The position numbers were made by a program, and so were the translations under genes. This document shows positions 48,082-60,900 of a stretch of DNA of 64,000 nt, in pieces (the stretch's first letter is position 1; the number at the start of each line of letters is the position of its first letter). This stretch comes from Channallabes apus (lineage: Eukaryota > Chordata > Actinopteri > Siluriformes > Clariidae). The stretch spans positions 1,434,976-1,498,975 of the forward strand of contig CM060121.1 in assembly GCA_030522415.1 (NCBI GenBank), given 5' to 3'. The notes below the pieces were generated by a model. That model ran no database searches. It was not told the DNA's origin and saw only the letters and a program-made list of their open reading frames with translations.

Positions 48082-51000
48082 TTATAAATTGTTAAATATG
48101 AACAATATTCCTGTCTTTGTCCTTATCCAAATAGGACCCCAAATATCTAAAAACTTATCCAAGGATTTGGATCGCGTGTACCTTAATTTTTCCATCCGGA
48201 TAATAGACGCCATTTCCAAAATCCACCTTTGAAAAGATGGCGGAGAGTGAGATTTCCAGTCTGTTAAAATTAGCCTTTTGGCGATGTTCATACCAAGCAT
48301 CAGAGATTCCTGTAAGGCTTTAGGTAGATGCAGCGTTGATTCTGAACAACCAAAGATTGCTAGTTCAGCATGAGGACTAATATCTTTGCCATATGCTTTG
48401 GAAAACCAAGAAAAAATGTCTGACCAATATCCTGTAAGTGCATGACAACACCAGAAAGTGTGTGACAAGGTACCCTCTGAAATTTTACACCTGTCACATT
48501 GAGCTGAAACAGATTGATAAATCTTGTGCAGTTTAGACTTTGAGTAGTGAAGACGGTGTACGACTTTAAACTGAATTAAATGGTGTCTACTGTTAATGGA
48601 ACAAGAATGCATTCTGGCCATGATTTCAATCCACAAGGATTCAGACAGGTTGATGCCCAACTCGCTACTCCACGCCTTTCGTAGATGATCAGTAGGTGTT
48701 TTAATTTGACTGATGAAAACAGACACAAACAATGAGACCAACTGTCTGGAGTCAGGAGGCCGCACCAAGACGTCAATGAAAGGATGTTGGATTGGTATAT
48801 TTTCAAAGTTTTTTATTTTATCTCTGACATAATGCCTTACTTGTAAATAGTGGAAAAAATGTGAATTGGGAAGCTGGAATTTCTCCCTTATCTGATCAAA
48901 GGAGGCAAATTTACCATTAATATAAAGATCTTGGATGGTAGTTAGTCCGCTCCTACTCCAGGCATTGAAGCATTTGTCTGACCATGGTGGCAGGAAAGAA
49001 TGATTAAAACAGATCGGGGTTCTTACTGAAGTATCTGGGATATTGAGCACCTTCTTCATCTGGTTGAGAATTCTGATAGAGTTTCTTGTTGTATAATTTA
49101 GATTAGCAAGAGAGTTAGGTTTACCCAGCTTAGAAAACAACAAGGCCTGTAAGGAAGAGTCACCAACTGAGTTAGCTTCCATTTTTACCCATAAAGGGGA
49201 ATCAGGGGCATGATCCATTGTGCTGCAGGTGTTCCAATACATTAATGCTCTCGCATTAGCAGCCCAATAATACTGTCTAAACACTGGAAGGCCACGCCCA
49301 CCCTGAGATTTGGGCTTTTGCAGGTGAGCTTTGGATATCCTGGGAGTTTTATAATTCCAGATATAAGAAAGAATAACTGAATCCAAGGTTTTGAAAAATG
49401 CAGATGTGAGAAAGATAGGTAAATTTTGACACAAATAAAGAAATCTGGGAAGGGACACCATTTTAATGGAGTTAATACGGCCAATCAGACAAAGGGAGAA
49501 TTTTCCAGCAATCTATATTCTGCTTTAACCTAGATGTGAACTCTAAAAAATTTAGTTTAAATATTAATTTAGGATTTTTGGGAATTCTTAAGCCCAGGTA
49601 AGTGATCTGGTCGCTTACTATCTTAAATGATATATTTTCAAGGAAACCTGGGCTATAGATACCCGACAGTGGCATGAGATCACTTTTTGTCCAGTTGATG
49701 GTAAAACCTGACAATCTACCGAATTAATTAATTAATTCCAACAAATTAGGAACTGATGTTTCTACATTTTGGATAAATAACAGTATGTCGTCAGCATATA
49801 AACTAATCAGTGTTTCAGGGTCACCCACTGTTAGGCCTTCAGTATCAGGGTGACCTCTGATTTTTATGGCAAGCGGCTCCAGTGCAATAGCAAAAAGAGC
49901 AGGTGAAAGAGGGCAACCTTGTTGAACCGAACGATGTAGAGGAAATGAAACTGACTTATCACCGTTGGTTATAATTGAGCATACTGGACTTTTATAAATT
50001 ATTTTTACCCAAGAGATGAATAATTCACCAATGCCAAAACGCCGCAACGACTCAAGCATATATGGCCATTCTATCTGGTCGAAAGCCTTCTGTGCATCTA
50101 GGGATACAATAGCTGTTTGATTAGTCATGCTATGATCTGAGTATATTGTATTAAGTAGTCGTCTGACATTAAAGAAGGAAAACCTTCCTGGAATAAACCC
50201 AGTCTGATCAGGATGAATAATAGATGTAAGATATTTACTCAATCTGTTTGCCAGCACCTTTGTGATAACTTTTCTGTCAACGTTTTGAAGAGCAGTTGGC
50301 CTATAATCGGCGGGGTCACTGTCTTCTTTTCCTTTTTTCAGTAAGAGACCGACATTAGCCTCGTACAAGGTTTTGGGTAATTTCTTCTCTTTTGCGGAAT
50401 GACAAATCATTCTGAGTAATAATGGAGTTAGTAAGTCTGAAAATGCTTTATAATATTCGCTAGAAAATCCATCAGGTCCCGCAGCTTCCCGGAAGGAAAT
50501 GATTTAATCACCGAAAGTAGTTCTTCCTCGGTAAAATCAGAGTCCAATTCTTCCCTAGCCAAATCACTGAGCCTTGGATTATCCAGAGAGTCAAAAAAGA
50601 TATCTAGGTCAGATTGTGCGACATTACATTTAGAGGAATAGAGGTCACTATAGAACTCTCTAAACCTGTTGTTGATGTCCTTAGGGTTGGTAAGCAAAAC
50701 TCCTGAATTTGATTTAATTCTATAAATTGACCGAGTAGCTTGAGAGCCTTTAAGTTGCTGAGCTAACAGTTTCTGCGGCTTGTCTCCTAATTCAAATTGC
50801 TTTTGTTTCAGTTTAAGAAGTGATTTATTAACCTGATATTCTAGAATCCAGTTATATTCGTATTTAAACTTCACAATTTCGTTAAACTCTGATGGGGATT
50901 TTGAAATTTGGTATGCTGACTCAAGCATGGGAAGGATGCTTTCAATTTCTGTTAGACGCTTGTCCCTTTCCTTTCTAACAGAAGATTCATAAGAAATGAT

Positions 51001-51900
51001 CTGACCACGCATTACCACCTTAAGTGTTTCCCAGAGAGTTGAATCTGAGACCTTCCCCGTGTCGTTTGTTTCAATAAACTCACTTATCTTCACTGCCATG
51101 TTTTCACGAAATTTATTGTCAGCTAATAACAAGTGGTTGAAACGCCATGAGTAGTGTTGTTTGGGAAGGTTAAAATCAACGGTCATTAGAAGGGGACTAT
51201 GATCAGAGATAAGTATGCTGTGATATTTGGTGTTATTCACATTTTTAATTAAATTAGAATCCACCAGGAAGTAGTCGATTCTACTGTAGGATCTCTGGAC
51301 GTGAGAATAGTAGGAGTAATCTTTATCTGTGGGATGTTGAAGTCTCCAGATGTCAACGAGATTCCTAGATTTGATTAAATTATTTAAAGTTTGAGGTGAA
51401 GCAATATTGGGTGGGGGACAAGAGGATAATCTGTCTAAATAGGGATCCAAAACACAATTAAAGTCCCCTCCGATTATAATGTTTGTTTTATTGTCATCTG
51501 AAAGCAGATTAAAAACCTTTTTAAAAAATAATGGGTCATCAAAATTTGGACCGTATATGTTGAGGAAAGTAACAGGGATTGAGTTGATACTGCCAGAAAT
51601 AATAATGTATCTTCCATTTGGGTCTGTGCGCAAATTATTAAGCTGAAAGGGAACATTTTTGCGAAAGAGAATGGCAACGCCTCGGGCTTTGGAAGTAAAG
51701 GGTGATTGGTAAACCTGTGAAATCCAGTTACATCTTAATCTTCATTGTTCTGTGGTTTTAATATGGGTTTCTTGTAGAGAAATTATATCTGCTGAAAGGG
51801 ACTTAAGGTGTTTAAAAAACCTTGCCCCTCTTAATAACATGACCCAATCCCCTGACGTTCCAGGAAACCAAAGTGAGATGATGACTACCCACCCTAACAC
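48082..51900 (-). pseudogene. L1 ORF2 (endonuclease and reverse transcriptase), broken
   Basis: The protein nicks DNA and copies its own RNA into the target. The endonuclease start (VSWNVRGLG at about 51870, then LQETH) is split by a frameshift and a stop near 51745. The frame at 51633-50428 has GGDFNCVLD, SRIDYFLVD and SDHSPLL, the apurinic-type endonuclease motifs. The frame at 50410-49724 has the reverse-transcriptase core: SLDAQKAFD, QQGCPLSPALF and the catalytic SLYADDILLF. The frames at 49714-49472 and 49461-48082 hold the thumb and C-terminal part, including a Cys-rich CDRCKISEGTLSHTFWCC segment. At least four frameshifts or stops separate these parts, so it is inactive though still easily read. 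Confidence 0.9.
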
Positions 51901-52454
51901 CCTGTTCAAACCTGTGCATTTAGGGATAGACAGGACATTACATTAATTGCATGCTTACAATAAGAATGATGGTGAATACCTGGCAGCATCATGCAACTAA
52001 AGAAAGAAGGTAAATGAAAATAAACTAAAAATAAAAACTCTAAGACAAAGACGACATATATCCACAATAACAAAAGCCTACGTAGGCAAAGCGCGACTCT
52101 TTTCATCAGAACAGAAGGAGCTGCTGGGCGATTGGCTACTGAGCTACTTAAGAACAATAACTGCAAAAACTACCTTAAACACCTACAGTATAGAAACAGA
52201 ACCTCTCGATGAAGATGAAAAGAAACTATATACATACCAGTATAAAATAACTGAACATAATGGGAGTGTAATATAAGTTACTGGCTGAAAGAAAACAATT
52301 ATATTGATATAAAACATTATGACAAAAAAAAAATACACATATATACATGTACATATATTGATGCTTCTTCAGTGATGTACACTAATTATGAAGCTATAGA
52401 TTGTGAAACATCAGTGTAAAGTCTATAATTATTACGTTGGACTCAACTTAAGAT

Positions 52455-52833
52455 AGGCGGCACGGTGGTGTAGTGGTTAGCACTGTTGCCTTGCACCGCC
52501 AGGGTCTGGGTTCGATTCCCCGGCCAGGCTCGATTCCAGTCTCTGTGTGCATGGAGTTTGCATGTTCTCCCCGTGCTTGGTGGGTTTCCTCCGGGTACTC
52601 CGGTTTCCTCCCACAGTCCAAAGATATGCAGGTTAGGCTAATTGGCGTTCCTAAATTGCCCGTAGTGTGTGATTGGGTGTGTGAGTGTGTGTATGTGTGT
52701 GTGCCCTGCGATGGATTGGCACCCTGTCCAGGGTGTACCCCGCCTAGTGCCTGAAGTCTCCTGGGATAGGCTCCAGGTCCCCGCGACCCTGAACACAGGA
52801 TTAAGCGGTATAGAAAATGAATGAATGAATGAA
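52455..52833 (+). mobile_element. Full-length Mermaid-type SINE inside the L1
   Basis: Head 'ggcggcacggtggtgtagtg', B box at about 52509, body and (GAAT)n tail as at 29712. Flanked by a 12-bp duplication, tcaacttaagat, at 52443-52454 and 52834-52845. It lies between ORF1 and ORF2 of the L1, in the opposite orientation, so it is younger than the L1. Confidence 0.93.
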
Positions 52834-52895
52834 TCAACTTAAGATTCCCATTCCAAAAACCAGTTACTTGCCACGAATAAAAAAAAAAAAACTGA

Positions 52896-53768
52896 TTATT
52901 TGACAACCTCTGAACGAGAATAATTCTCTTCCACAAACCGTGTTGCCTCTTTTGGGTCTGAACAGATGGTGGGTGCTCCGTTTGGATGATGGATGTGTAA
53001 CTTGGCCGGGTAACGTAGGCTGTGTTTGACACCTGTGTCTCGAAGGACTCGCAGCACATCACGAAAAGCGCGGCGCTGCGTCAATACCTCGCTTGTGTAG
53101 TCCGGGAAGATGAAGATTCTCTTCCCGTTATATTCCAGAGGTTGTTGTCTACCGAGGCGAATGATCAGTTCCCTCTGTTGATAATGATGAAGACGCGCCA
53201 TGATAGTGCGCGGATTGGCGCCCGGTGCCGGCTTTGGCTGGAGCGAGCGGTGAGCACGGTCAATAGACACAGGCTTTGGGAAATGTTCCGCTGAGAACAG
53301 TTTGGAAATCAACTTGGAGACAAATTCTGTGGGTTTGCCGCTTTCTTCTCCTTCCGGAATGCCCACAATTTTAATGTTGTTTCTGCGGGAACGTGCTTCC
53401 AAGTCAAAAACTTTAGTTTGCAGTTGCTTGTTAGCGCTGGTCAGTTCGGAACATTTCTTTTCCAGAAGTTGAATCCGGGTTTCATGGTCACTGACAGCTT
53501 GCTCCTGAGTGACTACCCGAGACTCCAGGTCGGCTTGAGAGGTCAAAAGAGACTGAAATTTTACCTCAAATGCGTCGAAACGTTCGTTAATGCCGCGAAG
53601 AATGGCCTCTGACATCTCTTTACAAAGCTCTCTGCACATGGCCAGTGACATCTCCGCTGAGTGAGAAGACTCCGAGCGGGTTAGCTTGCTAGCCACAGAC
53701 GGAGAGCTAACATTAGCCTCTTTAGTTTTATGGCTAGCGGTAAGTTTAGACTGAATTGCCTTCGACAT
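52896..53768 (-). CDS. L1 ORF1 protein (RNA-binding chaperone)
   Basis: An uninterrupted 290-codon frame. Residues about 60-125 form a heptad-rich coiled coil (VTQEQAVSDHETRIQLLEKK, then NKQLQTKVFDLEAR), which should trimerise. An RRM-like domain follows, opening with RRNNIKIVGIPEGEE, then a C-terminal domain with NPRTIMARLHHYQQRELI and RIFIFPDYTSEVLTQRR. This is the layout of L1 ORF1p, which coats L1 RNA and helps target-primed reverse transcription. It is the only intact coding part of this L1, and its 5' UTR is about 180 bases. Expression would depend on the L1's own promoter and cannot be seen here. Confidence 0.88.
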   Translation of the reverse strand: MSKAIQSKLTASHKTKEANVSSPSVASKLTRSESSHSAEMSLAMCRELCKEMSEAILRGINERFDAFEVKFQSLLTSQADLESRVVTQEQAVSDHETRIQLLEKKCSELTSANKQLQTKVFDLEARSRRNNIKIVGIPEGEESGKPTEFVSKLISKLFSAEHFPKPVSIDRAHRSLQPKPAPGANPRTIMARLHHYQQRELIIRLGRQQPLEYNGKRIFIFPDYTSEVLTQRRAFRDVLRVLRDTGVKHSLRYPAKLHIHHPNGAPTICSDPKEATRFVEENYSRSEVVK

Positions 53769-53964
53769 GACTAACCTCGCGAATTATTTATGTCAATCAG
53801 AGATTCAGAGAGGTAAAACTGGTTGACTGGCCTCAAATTTTTTAAATATCTGGTATGTAATCCTAAATTATTAATATCATGAAGAGGAGCTGTGTTAACA
53901 CACGTCTACTCCATACACTCGCACACTAGCGCCCCCCCCCCCCCCCCCCCGAATGCTCAATTTC

Positions 53965-54242
53965 AGTTGGACTCGTGTCCTCTACACCATTAGTCCTATG
54001 GTTCTTTGGTTCTGTGTAGTTAAAAGGTTCTTGTTTTTGTCTCCTCATTTCCCCTTCTCAAGTTATCTCTCCTGAGTGAGTTAAACAATGGAGCGCAGAA
54101 TGAATCGTCCTCGATCTCGCTCGTGACAGTAGCGCATTATTCCACACGAACACCACACAGTAAAGTGCACACGGAACTCGCCTATGAAGACAATTTACAT
54201 TCAAACTTTGAAATGCTTCTTCTGGAACACACTCCTCTCTCT

Positions 54243-54279
<37 letters not shown>

Positions 54280-56284
54280 GCCGGTGTGGAGCTGTTAATG
54301 GTGCAGCTTTTAATGCGTCTCTTACCTGAGGAGCTCCACCAGGTGTAGCTTTAATTAGCTTTTAGAATAAATGAGCAGCCTGTGCTTAAGTGATCAGAAG
54401 TAATGGCACCACATTAAACCTTAGCGCAAGTTTATTTCAGAAAGCATTTCATTAGTCATGAACAGAATACAACAGGTCGAGTATTTCTTTCCTGTTTAGT
54501 GTCCCCCGATATTTCTGAAACAAAATGTTGCTACTTTTGCTGTATGTAAATTTCTTTATTTCGCATTACAAATTACTTGGTAGAAACAAGTATGATGAAG
54601 GGGAACAAAAAAATGTTTTATTTAAAGGTTGTGGTTTGGATTACCACATAACCACCCCCCCCCCCCCAGTAAACACACTGACGGATGCCAGCTATAGTGT
54701 GTGTGAGCTCCTGCAGGGTTCTGTTGTAAAGTAGAATCGCCAGGAATTTCTGTTGTGAAAGTGATCATAGATGTGATTAAATGTTCATGCAGGTTATGGG
54801 TTTAATAATGGGTTTAATAATGTGATTATACTGGTTGTAATGGTCACATGCATTTAGTTAGGAAATGAGTCTGTTGGAGTGTCATGAAAGGATTTAGGGG
54901 ATCTGTGATGACAGACGAGAGGTTTACTTCGAATTACAGTAATTATAAAATGAGAAGGAGATAAAGGGCATAAATTCAGGATATTTAATTAAAATGATGG
55001 AAAATTTGTTTATGTAATATCAGTGAGATTTCTTTTTACTCAACATTCTGAAACGCACTGTAAACTGAGTGTTTCATTCTGAACTGAGGTCTTTAAAGTA
55101 TCTGTTAAGAACACGACAAGCAGACTGCGGTTTTGCATAAACCCATGATTCGGCCTTGAGCTCAGATGGTGGCGATGTGTTTCCTCCGGTGTCTCTCTGT
55201 CTCTCCATCACTCTGCAAATGTGCTAAAGCTGATCCAGTTCTGTGGTTCACCTGAGACTGTGTAATATTTCACACACTCGTTTGGTGTTGTGCACCAGCT
55301 CAGAAGAAATGACATCACACCTGAATGACAGCCACGCCCTGTCCCAGTCATGTGACCGCAAATAATGTGTAACTCTGGGGAAAAAGTCTCAGTCCTCAGC
55401 CGACCTCATCACTAAATTCACTATTGGCTCAGTTATGTCTTTTCATATTCACAGTATTTTTGGACTTGGACATCTTTCTCAAGTGAGGAGTTCAGAGTGA
55501 GATGTTTCAGGGTGAATTTAAACACTGGATCTGTTTGATCAGATTTTAAACTCTAATAAAAGCACACTTTATGACTCATGAATAAAACCGTGTGTGAGGA
55601 ATGCAACGAGCGAGAGTGAAATGGATTATAAACAATTAATATACTGATGAATGAATACAGGTTGAATAATATTGAACCGAGTTTTAAACATTTTATTCAA
55701 ATTTTATTTAGACCTGTAATTGTCCAAGGTTTTTTTTTTTTTATTATTTAACTTTGCATTGTAATTTTAGATTAAAGTGTGCAACAGATACAGAATTACC
55801 CTGATGCATCGTGTCAGTTTTATATTCAGCCCTAAATTTGTTTTTTATTATTATTATTATTGTTATTTATTTGTACGGTGGTGACTGTGATGTGTTATTT
55901 CTGGTTGGTTAGATTTAATATTCTGGATTAGTTAGTGCATTAGAGCTGGAAATCCAAACTATGTGCTGTGTGCTGCTCATCAGTTTTAATTTTAATGAGC
56001 TCATTATTGGAATTATTAAAAATATCTGAAAAATATTCTGTCACACATGAATAAGAACAAAATTGGAAACTACAAAGGTTCTGCCTCGCACCATAAAGAT
56101 GTTTCAGGTTGCTTTCAGAGAGAGTGTATTAGAGCTGGAAATCCAAACTGTGGACACACACCTGTATAAAGACCACAGCTGGACTACACCACATGGCTGA
56201 ACATCATAACCACACCAGGTTCTTCTCTAAAAGCCTGAAAGCACACGTCTGTATAGAAGTTAGTTAGAGTGTTAAGAGTGTGAT
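53965..56284. other. Gene-free, unassigned
   Basis: (TG)n at about 54242-54276, a poly-C tract near 54654-54667 and AT-rich DNA. Short ORFs only. No exon supported. Confidence 0.45.
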
Positions 56285-56545
56285 GGAGCGGAAGAACTCA
56301 TGCGTCCTGCGCAGAGCCCAGACCGATTTCAACCCCAGTAAACCTTCCATCAGCTTCGGGATGAACAGGATGAACCGGAGCCTCCTCGACAAACACACAT
56401 CCACATAGCCACAGCCAATCATCTAGTGGAAATCCTTCACAGAAGATTAGAGTGAAGTGCGTACAAGGACATGGTCAGTGTGATGGTGGGGGGTGGGTGG
56501 GGGGTAGTGGTAGGGGGGGCACAAACTTTTGCTCATATAGCTCAT
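56285..56545 (+). mobile_element. Tc1 remnant (right end)
   Basis: Degraded sequence like the end of a Tc1 transposase gene ('gcgcagagcccagaccga', 'tcaaccccagtaa', 'gggatgaacaggatgaa') and a terminus-like 'acaaacttttgctcatatag' at about 56521-56540. It resembles the family at 43757-44427. Frame lost. Confidence 0.55.
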
Positions 56546-56804
56546 CATAACCAATTTTGTTTCCTTCTAACTTGAGCCTGAACATCATGATATTTCTACA
56601 GGATTTCCCAGTGTCTATCAGCAGGGGGCGCTGGTGATCTGCATCCTCTCCAGTCTGGCTGGAACAAAGCTCCATCTGTCTGAGGTTATGATGTAATGAG
56701 ATATGAAATAATGACTGTCTAACAAAAAAAATCAAACATCATGTCGATTCCTTATAGTCCACGGTGCATCGGCTACATGTAGGAAGGCGTATACATTTAT
56801 ATAC

Positions 56805-57440
56805 CGGAGTCCAAAAGTATTCACACCCCTGGGGTTAGTCTTAATTAAAATGGACTGTGTTTGTTTTCAGGTCAGTGTAATAAAACCGTCTCAGCTCAGG
56901 TGCATCCTGGTCACTCTAATTATCCCTGAAATGTCCCAGGAATTTGATTGAAATCCAGGTTTCCTGCCAAGTTGCCAAGTTAAATAGAATTAATGATATG
57001 AATTAAGAGGTATGGAAAAGATAGAGCTCCAATTAGAGGCATTTTAGAAAGTAAGGAAAGAAATCTCTAACTACCCAAAGAACCTTTCAGAAGCTCTCAT
57101 TTCTCAGAGAGGGAATCTGGACAAGACTATTGAACTATTTTTAAAGCTTTTATTATGCTCACAGCATGCTCCATCACTGAGAAATGAAAGAATGTTGAAA
57201 CCACTAAGACGTTTTTTAAGCCTTAACATCGGGCCTGACTCATTAGCTCGGTGAAAAAGAGCCTGCAGGTCAGTCTAACGGAGCTTCTGAGCAAATCTGC
57301 AGAGATCTGAGCAAGCGGCGAACCATGACTCTGACATCAATCCAGCTTTTAGAGCTGAAGATGACGGTTTAGAGACGTTACCAGGAAAATGAGGAGAAAC
57401 GCTGCGAATCCGAGGCCAACAGAAAACCTGGAGAGATTTG
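56805..57440 (+). mobile_element. Very old Tc1-like remnant
   Basis: Begins with 'gtccaaaagtattcacaccc', a terminus-like word, and has the general order of a fish Tc1 5' half ('aaagcaaggaaaga'-like, 'gggcctgactcattagctcg' at about 57230). No reading frame survives. The assignment is tentative. Confidence 0.4.
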
Positions 57441-57703
57441 TAGAACAAAACAAGAAAAAAAAGAAAAAAAGAGCCGGGACTGAGGCTGAAAGCTAATGAG
57501 ATTGATGTATTATGTAAATTTGAAAACTGTCAGGCATTTATTTATTTATTTATTTATTTATTTACTGGGGGAAAAAAACATCATTGTCAAAAAAACATCA
57601 CTAATTTATCATTTTTTTAAATAATTACTACATACAAACATTAAGCTTATATACAGTATGACTTTACATTTCTATATATTTACCCATGTGGAATTCTGGG
57701 AAA

Positions 57704-57755
<52 letters not shown>

Positions 57756-58904
57756 TGTATATATATATATTACTTTAAACACGAGGAAGTCTGACAAAAG
57801 TCTGATCATTAACGTTCCTCAGGTTCTTGCAGGAACATAGACAGACTGCGCTGGAGAGAAGTGTGATGTCCTCATACGAGGTCTCAAGAGGTTAATACAG
57901 ATTTCTGGCTTCATTTCTGGGTTATTGGCAGATCGATGGCAGAAAATTTCTTTTAAATAAAGCTTGACACAACAAATCCAAAATGTCACAGGATGAGATC
58001 AGAGCACGTCCCAGTGTCTGGAGGTCTGGAGCTCGATGGTCCAGAATTACTTTTTTTTTACACATTTGTACAAAAAGAGAATCAAGTCTGCCGTTAAACA
58101 GTCCAACGTTTCCACTGTTTGCGGTTCGTTTCGATCATTTTAATCCGATTATCATCTTCACTTCAGGCACACGTTCCTCACGAAGATAAGAAGGAGAAGA
58201 AAGTTAAGACGAAGCTTCTCCACAACGTTCAGAGTGAAGAGGCATGAAACACATTATTATTGGCCAGGAAATAAAGGGAATCTGAGTCGGAATATTGATG
58301 CACGCTGCATTTCTGCAGGGCATGAACGTGGTGGTAAATGATGATGGGACTGTTTGGAGAAAGTCACTGACTTGTAATGCAGCACGATGGTGGTTTGTAT
58401 TAAATCCAGCCAGCGTGTGTGCCTGGCGGCGTTACACTATGATAACTTCTCTATCGAATATGAGAGATGTAATGTCAGCTGAAGACAGTAATCAGGTCCG
58501 GGCCATTGCCCCTGCTGGCTAAGTGCTTATTTCGATGCTTTTCTGCGTTTGGGTTTTGGGTTCATTGGCACTGTGGTTCTGCGTGACTGGGTTTTCATAG
58601 AAAAGCTGATGGAGCATTTCGTCATAACCTCACACTCTGAGGCCTCCTGAATCCATCAGGTCAGATCTGGACTTCTAGGACTTTGGACTATAGAACAAAC
58701 CACAAAGTCGGGTTTCATATGAAATTTTCGTGATAATAAATTTGATATTTTTTCTTTTTTATGTCAGATCCAAGATGGCTTTAAAACTAACACAAGAACA
58801 GAAGCTCCAGTCCGCGATTCTGCCCTGAACGTTTTAGTGTTTTCTCAGCTGATGTAAGTAATCGGCTAATTAACAGCTGAATTAAAGTGGGTGTGACGCC
58901 CAGC
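57441..58904. other. Gene-free; one candidate regulatory segment
   Basis: (TTTA)n at about 57537-57563 and (GATA)n followed by (TA)n at 57708-57768. The segment at about 58290-58560 is repeat-free and of even composition. It contains an open frame of 75 codons (58295-58522) without a known domain. It might be a conserved non-coding element. Confidence 0.35.
57708..57768 (+). repeat. (GATA)n(TA)n microsatellite
   Basis: About 12 GATA units followed by a short TA run. Confidence 0.95.
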
Positions 58905-59150
58905 TTCCTAACACACAGTATGAGTGCAGATCAATCCCTGCTATCCGTTATCACCCAGATGAGGATGGGTTCCCTGTTCAGTCTGGTTCCTCTCCAGGTT
59001 TCTTCCTATCACCATCTCAGGGAGTTTTTCCCTCAGCACCGTCACACTCGACTCGTTAATTTCCATTTTCTTAATTCTTTAAAGCCGCTTTTGTGTCAAT
59101 GACCATTTGTTAAAAAGTTCTATATAAATAAAGCTGAATTGAATAGAATT
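58905..59150 (+). repeat. Dispersed repeat with ATATAAATAAA tail
   Basis: 'ggttcctctccaggtttctt', 'tcagggagtttttccctc', 'gccgctttt-tgtcaatgac', 'ttgttaaaaagttctatata' and a (GAATT)-type tail. Same order as the reverse strand of 22480-22830, and the tail is shared with 23941-24061. Three related copies lie in the window. Confidence 0.65.
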
Positions 59151-59497
59151 AATAGAACAGGGAAACACTAAAATGTGCAGGACAGGAGCTGCTCCAGGAC
59201 CAGGATTGGGAACTCCTGCAATAGACGACCGAACAGAACCAGATCTACACCACATGACTTCTTACTCCGAGGCTGATCTGACGTCAGTAGTCTTTCAGAA
59301 TTGGTCCAGAATATTCACTGCATTAAAGCGCATACAAAAGTGCCACGAAGTCCAAGATCATCTATTTGAGAGTTCGTCATGTGGAGAGTTTATCTATTAT
59401 AACTGCTTGACATTGGGATTTATATCATATAGTTAAAGGTTACTAGTCGTTCAGTGATTTAAATAAAATATATATATATTATTCGACTCGTCGTCTA

Positions 59498-59581
59498 GGC
59501 GACACGGTGTGTTTCCTCTGGTTTCCTTCCACAGTCCAAAGACATGCAGATTAGGCTAATTGGTGTTCACAACTCGCCCGT

Positions 59582-59616
<35 letters not shown>

Positions 59617-59702
59617 CCTGTAATGGATTAGTCTAGGGTGTACCCCGTCTCGTGCCCTGGGTCTCCTGGGATGGGCTCCAGACCCTCTGTGGTGTAGACG
59701 GT
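59498..59702 (+). mobile_element. Internally deleted SINE with TSD
   Basis: The SINE head 'gcgacacggtg' is joined directly to the middle of the body ('tttcctctggtttccttcc'), so about 100 bases with both Pol III boxes are missing. (TG)n has expanded inside it at about 59588-59613. Flanked by a 13-bp duplication, gactcgtcgtcta, at 59485-59497 and 59703-59715. Confidence 0.8.
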
Positions 59703-59715
59703 GACTCGTCGTCTA

Positions 59716-60900
59716 CAGTCTGCTCTATATAGCTAAAGGAAAAAGATAATTCACGATCACTTTTGTTGTTATGCTTAGCAGAAAAACAAAGAAACACCAC
59801 TCCAGTGGCACACACAGGATACACACTAAATCTGAGCTCCACTGCCTTTTTATGCTGCATGGTTAAGAAGAAAATTTAATAATTCAGTGTGATAAATGTA
59901 CTAATTAATATATCTGGGTATCACGTTACACTGTTTAAATGCAATTCTTAAGAATGCACTCATGTGGACAATCTGGTTCAGCTCGAGTCGTTTATTAACT
60001 GAGCTCACAGTGCAGTGCAGAAACTCCTAATAGCCGAATGATAGATGGAGGATGTGATGTCTACGGCGGCGGCCGGGAGGTTTGTCCATCGTGTTCAGGT
60101 CCGGTCTGAGTAATCTCACTGCTGAGGCTCTGAACAAACAGGATGCGATTGGACGGTGATGTGCAACCAGTGGCTCTGACGGGTGGGATTAAAAAACAAC
60201 AACAACAACAACAATAACTCGTGTACATCTACATACCAGGCTAAGTGATATAGAGTTTACTATCTGCCGTTCACAGAACACAAACTAAGACCTACACTGG
60301 ATGTATAGTTCACTACCCAGAAGCCCCTTTAAACCCCTGTGCATGTGAATGTAGCGCTGCTAATGATGCTGGAACCGCGCCTCTGCCGCCTTTTCATCAC
60401 CAGACCACCGGTGCAGTGAACAGTCAAGCTCCAAACATGTCAGTTATCATTTAGTGTTGCTAATTACACCATTAATCAAAAAAAAAATTATTAAGCTAAT
60501 ATCCCCACTGCGTAAACTAGTCACACAACACAGCACTGGAGGAAAACACACACACACACACACAGCTCTACAGAGAGTCCTACTGTCTACGGCTACTGAC
60601 AAATGTTTATTTTTAAAATGATCATTTAAGTCAGATTTTCTAACAGATGTAAAGGAGGAGGATTTTAACTTCCAGATGTTTCCTGCCATCAAGCAAATTC
60701 AGAACGGTAATGACTGGGAACAGTTTGCGTGACATTCTTGATGAAAACTCAATCAGTGTTCTGTAGACCACATGCTGGTAATAACTGTCTGATCGAAAGG
60801 CATTCAGGGAAACTGTGTATCAGCACCGGACCTGTTTGGTTTGTTCTTAATGATTTAGGGACAAAAACAACAAAAGCAACAACAACAAGGACTTTTGGTT
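59716..60900. other. Gene-free, unassigned
   Basis: Short (AC)n at about 60547-60562 and an AAC run at about 60195-60215. No exon recognised. The 60040-60150 part is rather GC-rich ('ctacggcggcggccgggagg') but carries no promoter logic I can name. Confidence 0.4.

Larger units (their letters stand above)
47859..53950 (-). mobile_element. Full-length L1-clade LINE with target-site duplication
   Basis: A 6.1-kb insertion on the minus strand. At its right (5') end lies a run of 18 C (G on the element's strand, 53933-53950), then a short 5' UTR, ORF1, ORF2 and an A-rich 3' end (T-run at 47859). Flanking direct repeat gaatgctcaatttc at 47845-47858 and 53951-53964. Without the internal SINE it is about 5.7 kb. 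It is tail to tail with rps15a, starting about 180 bases after that gene's poly(A) signal. Confidence 0.93.
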
